A DNA stretch of 64,000 nucleotides from Oncomelania hupensis (lineage: Eukaryota; Mollusca; Gastropoda; Littorinimorpha; Pomatiopsidae). The notes beneath the pieces are model-generated. The model was not told the origin of the DNA, did no database searches, and worked only from the letters and a program-made list of their open reading frames with translations. The stretch covers positions 38,563,145 through 38,627,144 of the forward strand of contig CM072512.1 in NCBI GenBank assembly GCA_036898135.1. Direction: 5' to 3'. This document shows, in pieces, positions 63,466 to 64,000 of this stretch (its first letter is position 1; the number at the start of each line of letters is the position of its first letter). The translations under genes and the position numbers were made by a program.

Positions 63466-64000
63466 CTAAAAACAAGAAACAAACATAATTAATGACATAA
63501 GCAGTGTACATGTTTTGCGTCCACGCAAATGCATACAAACATTCCAGATTATATAAAATCACATGTAAAAAATATCCACACAATAAATCCAGGCAAATGT
63601 ATATCTTTAAACACTTCAGATTATAACACATAACAGAATTTATTTCCCCAACTAATACATACATATCAGAGAAGTGGAAAATATCAGGAAGTAATAAGTA
63701 ACTCACAAACTTCCTAGGTAAAAGCACACATGTTCTGGTTTATTAAAACCTTTTTCAAATGTAAAACACTGTCCAAGGATTAGATAAAAGACACCAGTTA
63801 AGCTCTACCATTTATATCAGTATAACATTAATCACATGCAAAAATATCAGAGAGGGATATAACACCTTTTCTTATATGTAACATTTTGAATGGAACAAAG
63901 GCTCAGCAGCTGTAGTCCTTGTGTTGGAAGATAAAGCAAGTACTGTTCACTCTAAATGCGAGGTAATGTTTTTGATTATATAATAACGAACATGAATTAA
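63466..64000 (-). other. Intron of the RASGEF1-like gene
   Basis: AT-rich sequence upstream of the exon at 63,425-63,465. No further exon is recognised before the window ends. Confidence 0.6.

Overview
This window is nuclear DNA of an animal, most likely a marine mollusc (probably a gastropod). The genes are split by long introns with GT-AG borders, the DNA is AT-rich and full of (GA)n, (CA)n, (ATT)n and (GAA)n microsatellites, and retroposons and DNA transposons are dense. The mollusc placement is inference from the repeat style and from an orphan secreted cysteine-rich protein; the sequence does not name a species.

Three host genes are supported. (1) Positions 14,422-25,115 (+): a four-exon gene for a 259-residue secreted, cysteine-rich protein with PAN/apple-like segments. 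(2) Positions 34,284-54,728 (+): a complete 24-exon PMS2 mismatch-repair endonuclease gene. All reading phases close, and the predicted protein has 1013 residues. (3) Positions 61,178-63,465 (-): the last six coding exons of a RASGEF1-type Ras-family exchange factor, whose 5' part lies beyond the window. Genes 2 and 3 converge on a gene-free stretch of about 5 kb that probably holds the long 3' UTR of gene 3.

The rest is largely mobile DNA. Positions 1-14,400 hold microsatellites, an AT-rich fold-back element (1,257-2,007) and a broken relative interrupted by a hAT-like element (7,182-7,704), a solo LTR (3,855-4,493), a tRNA-derived SINE and three decayed LINE pieces. Gene 1's introns hold a second, larger fold-back element (14,849-16,358), a second solo LTR of the same family (16,866-17,426) and a LINE with a long intact reverse-transcriptase frame (20,092-22,530). 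A THAP-finger transposon (25,123-27,007) lies just after gene 1's stop codon. Its sister copy is in PMS2 intron 13 (44,426-45,965) and lacks the SINE carried by the first copy. Between genes 1 and 2 are a LINE (29,781-31,245) and a complete PIF/Harbinger element with an intact 455-residue transposase (31,520-33,799). PMS2 introns hold a LINE with a hAT-like element in its tail, which itself contains a 119-bp palindrome, plus a TTAA-flanked element, two further hAT-like elements and LINE tails.

The most interesting theme is a group of internally deleted DNA transposons (two hAT-like, one THAP-type in two copies) that have lost the transposase core but kept the exon for the N-terminal DNA-binding zinc finger. 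In two of the three families a splice donor at the end of that exon is also visible. Several insertions can be reconstructed to the base from target-site duplications and from empty sites present in the same window.
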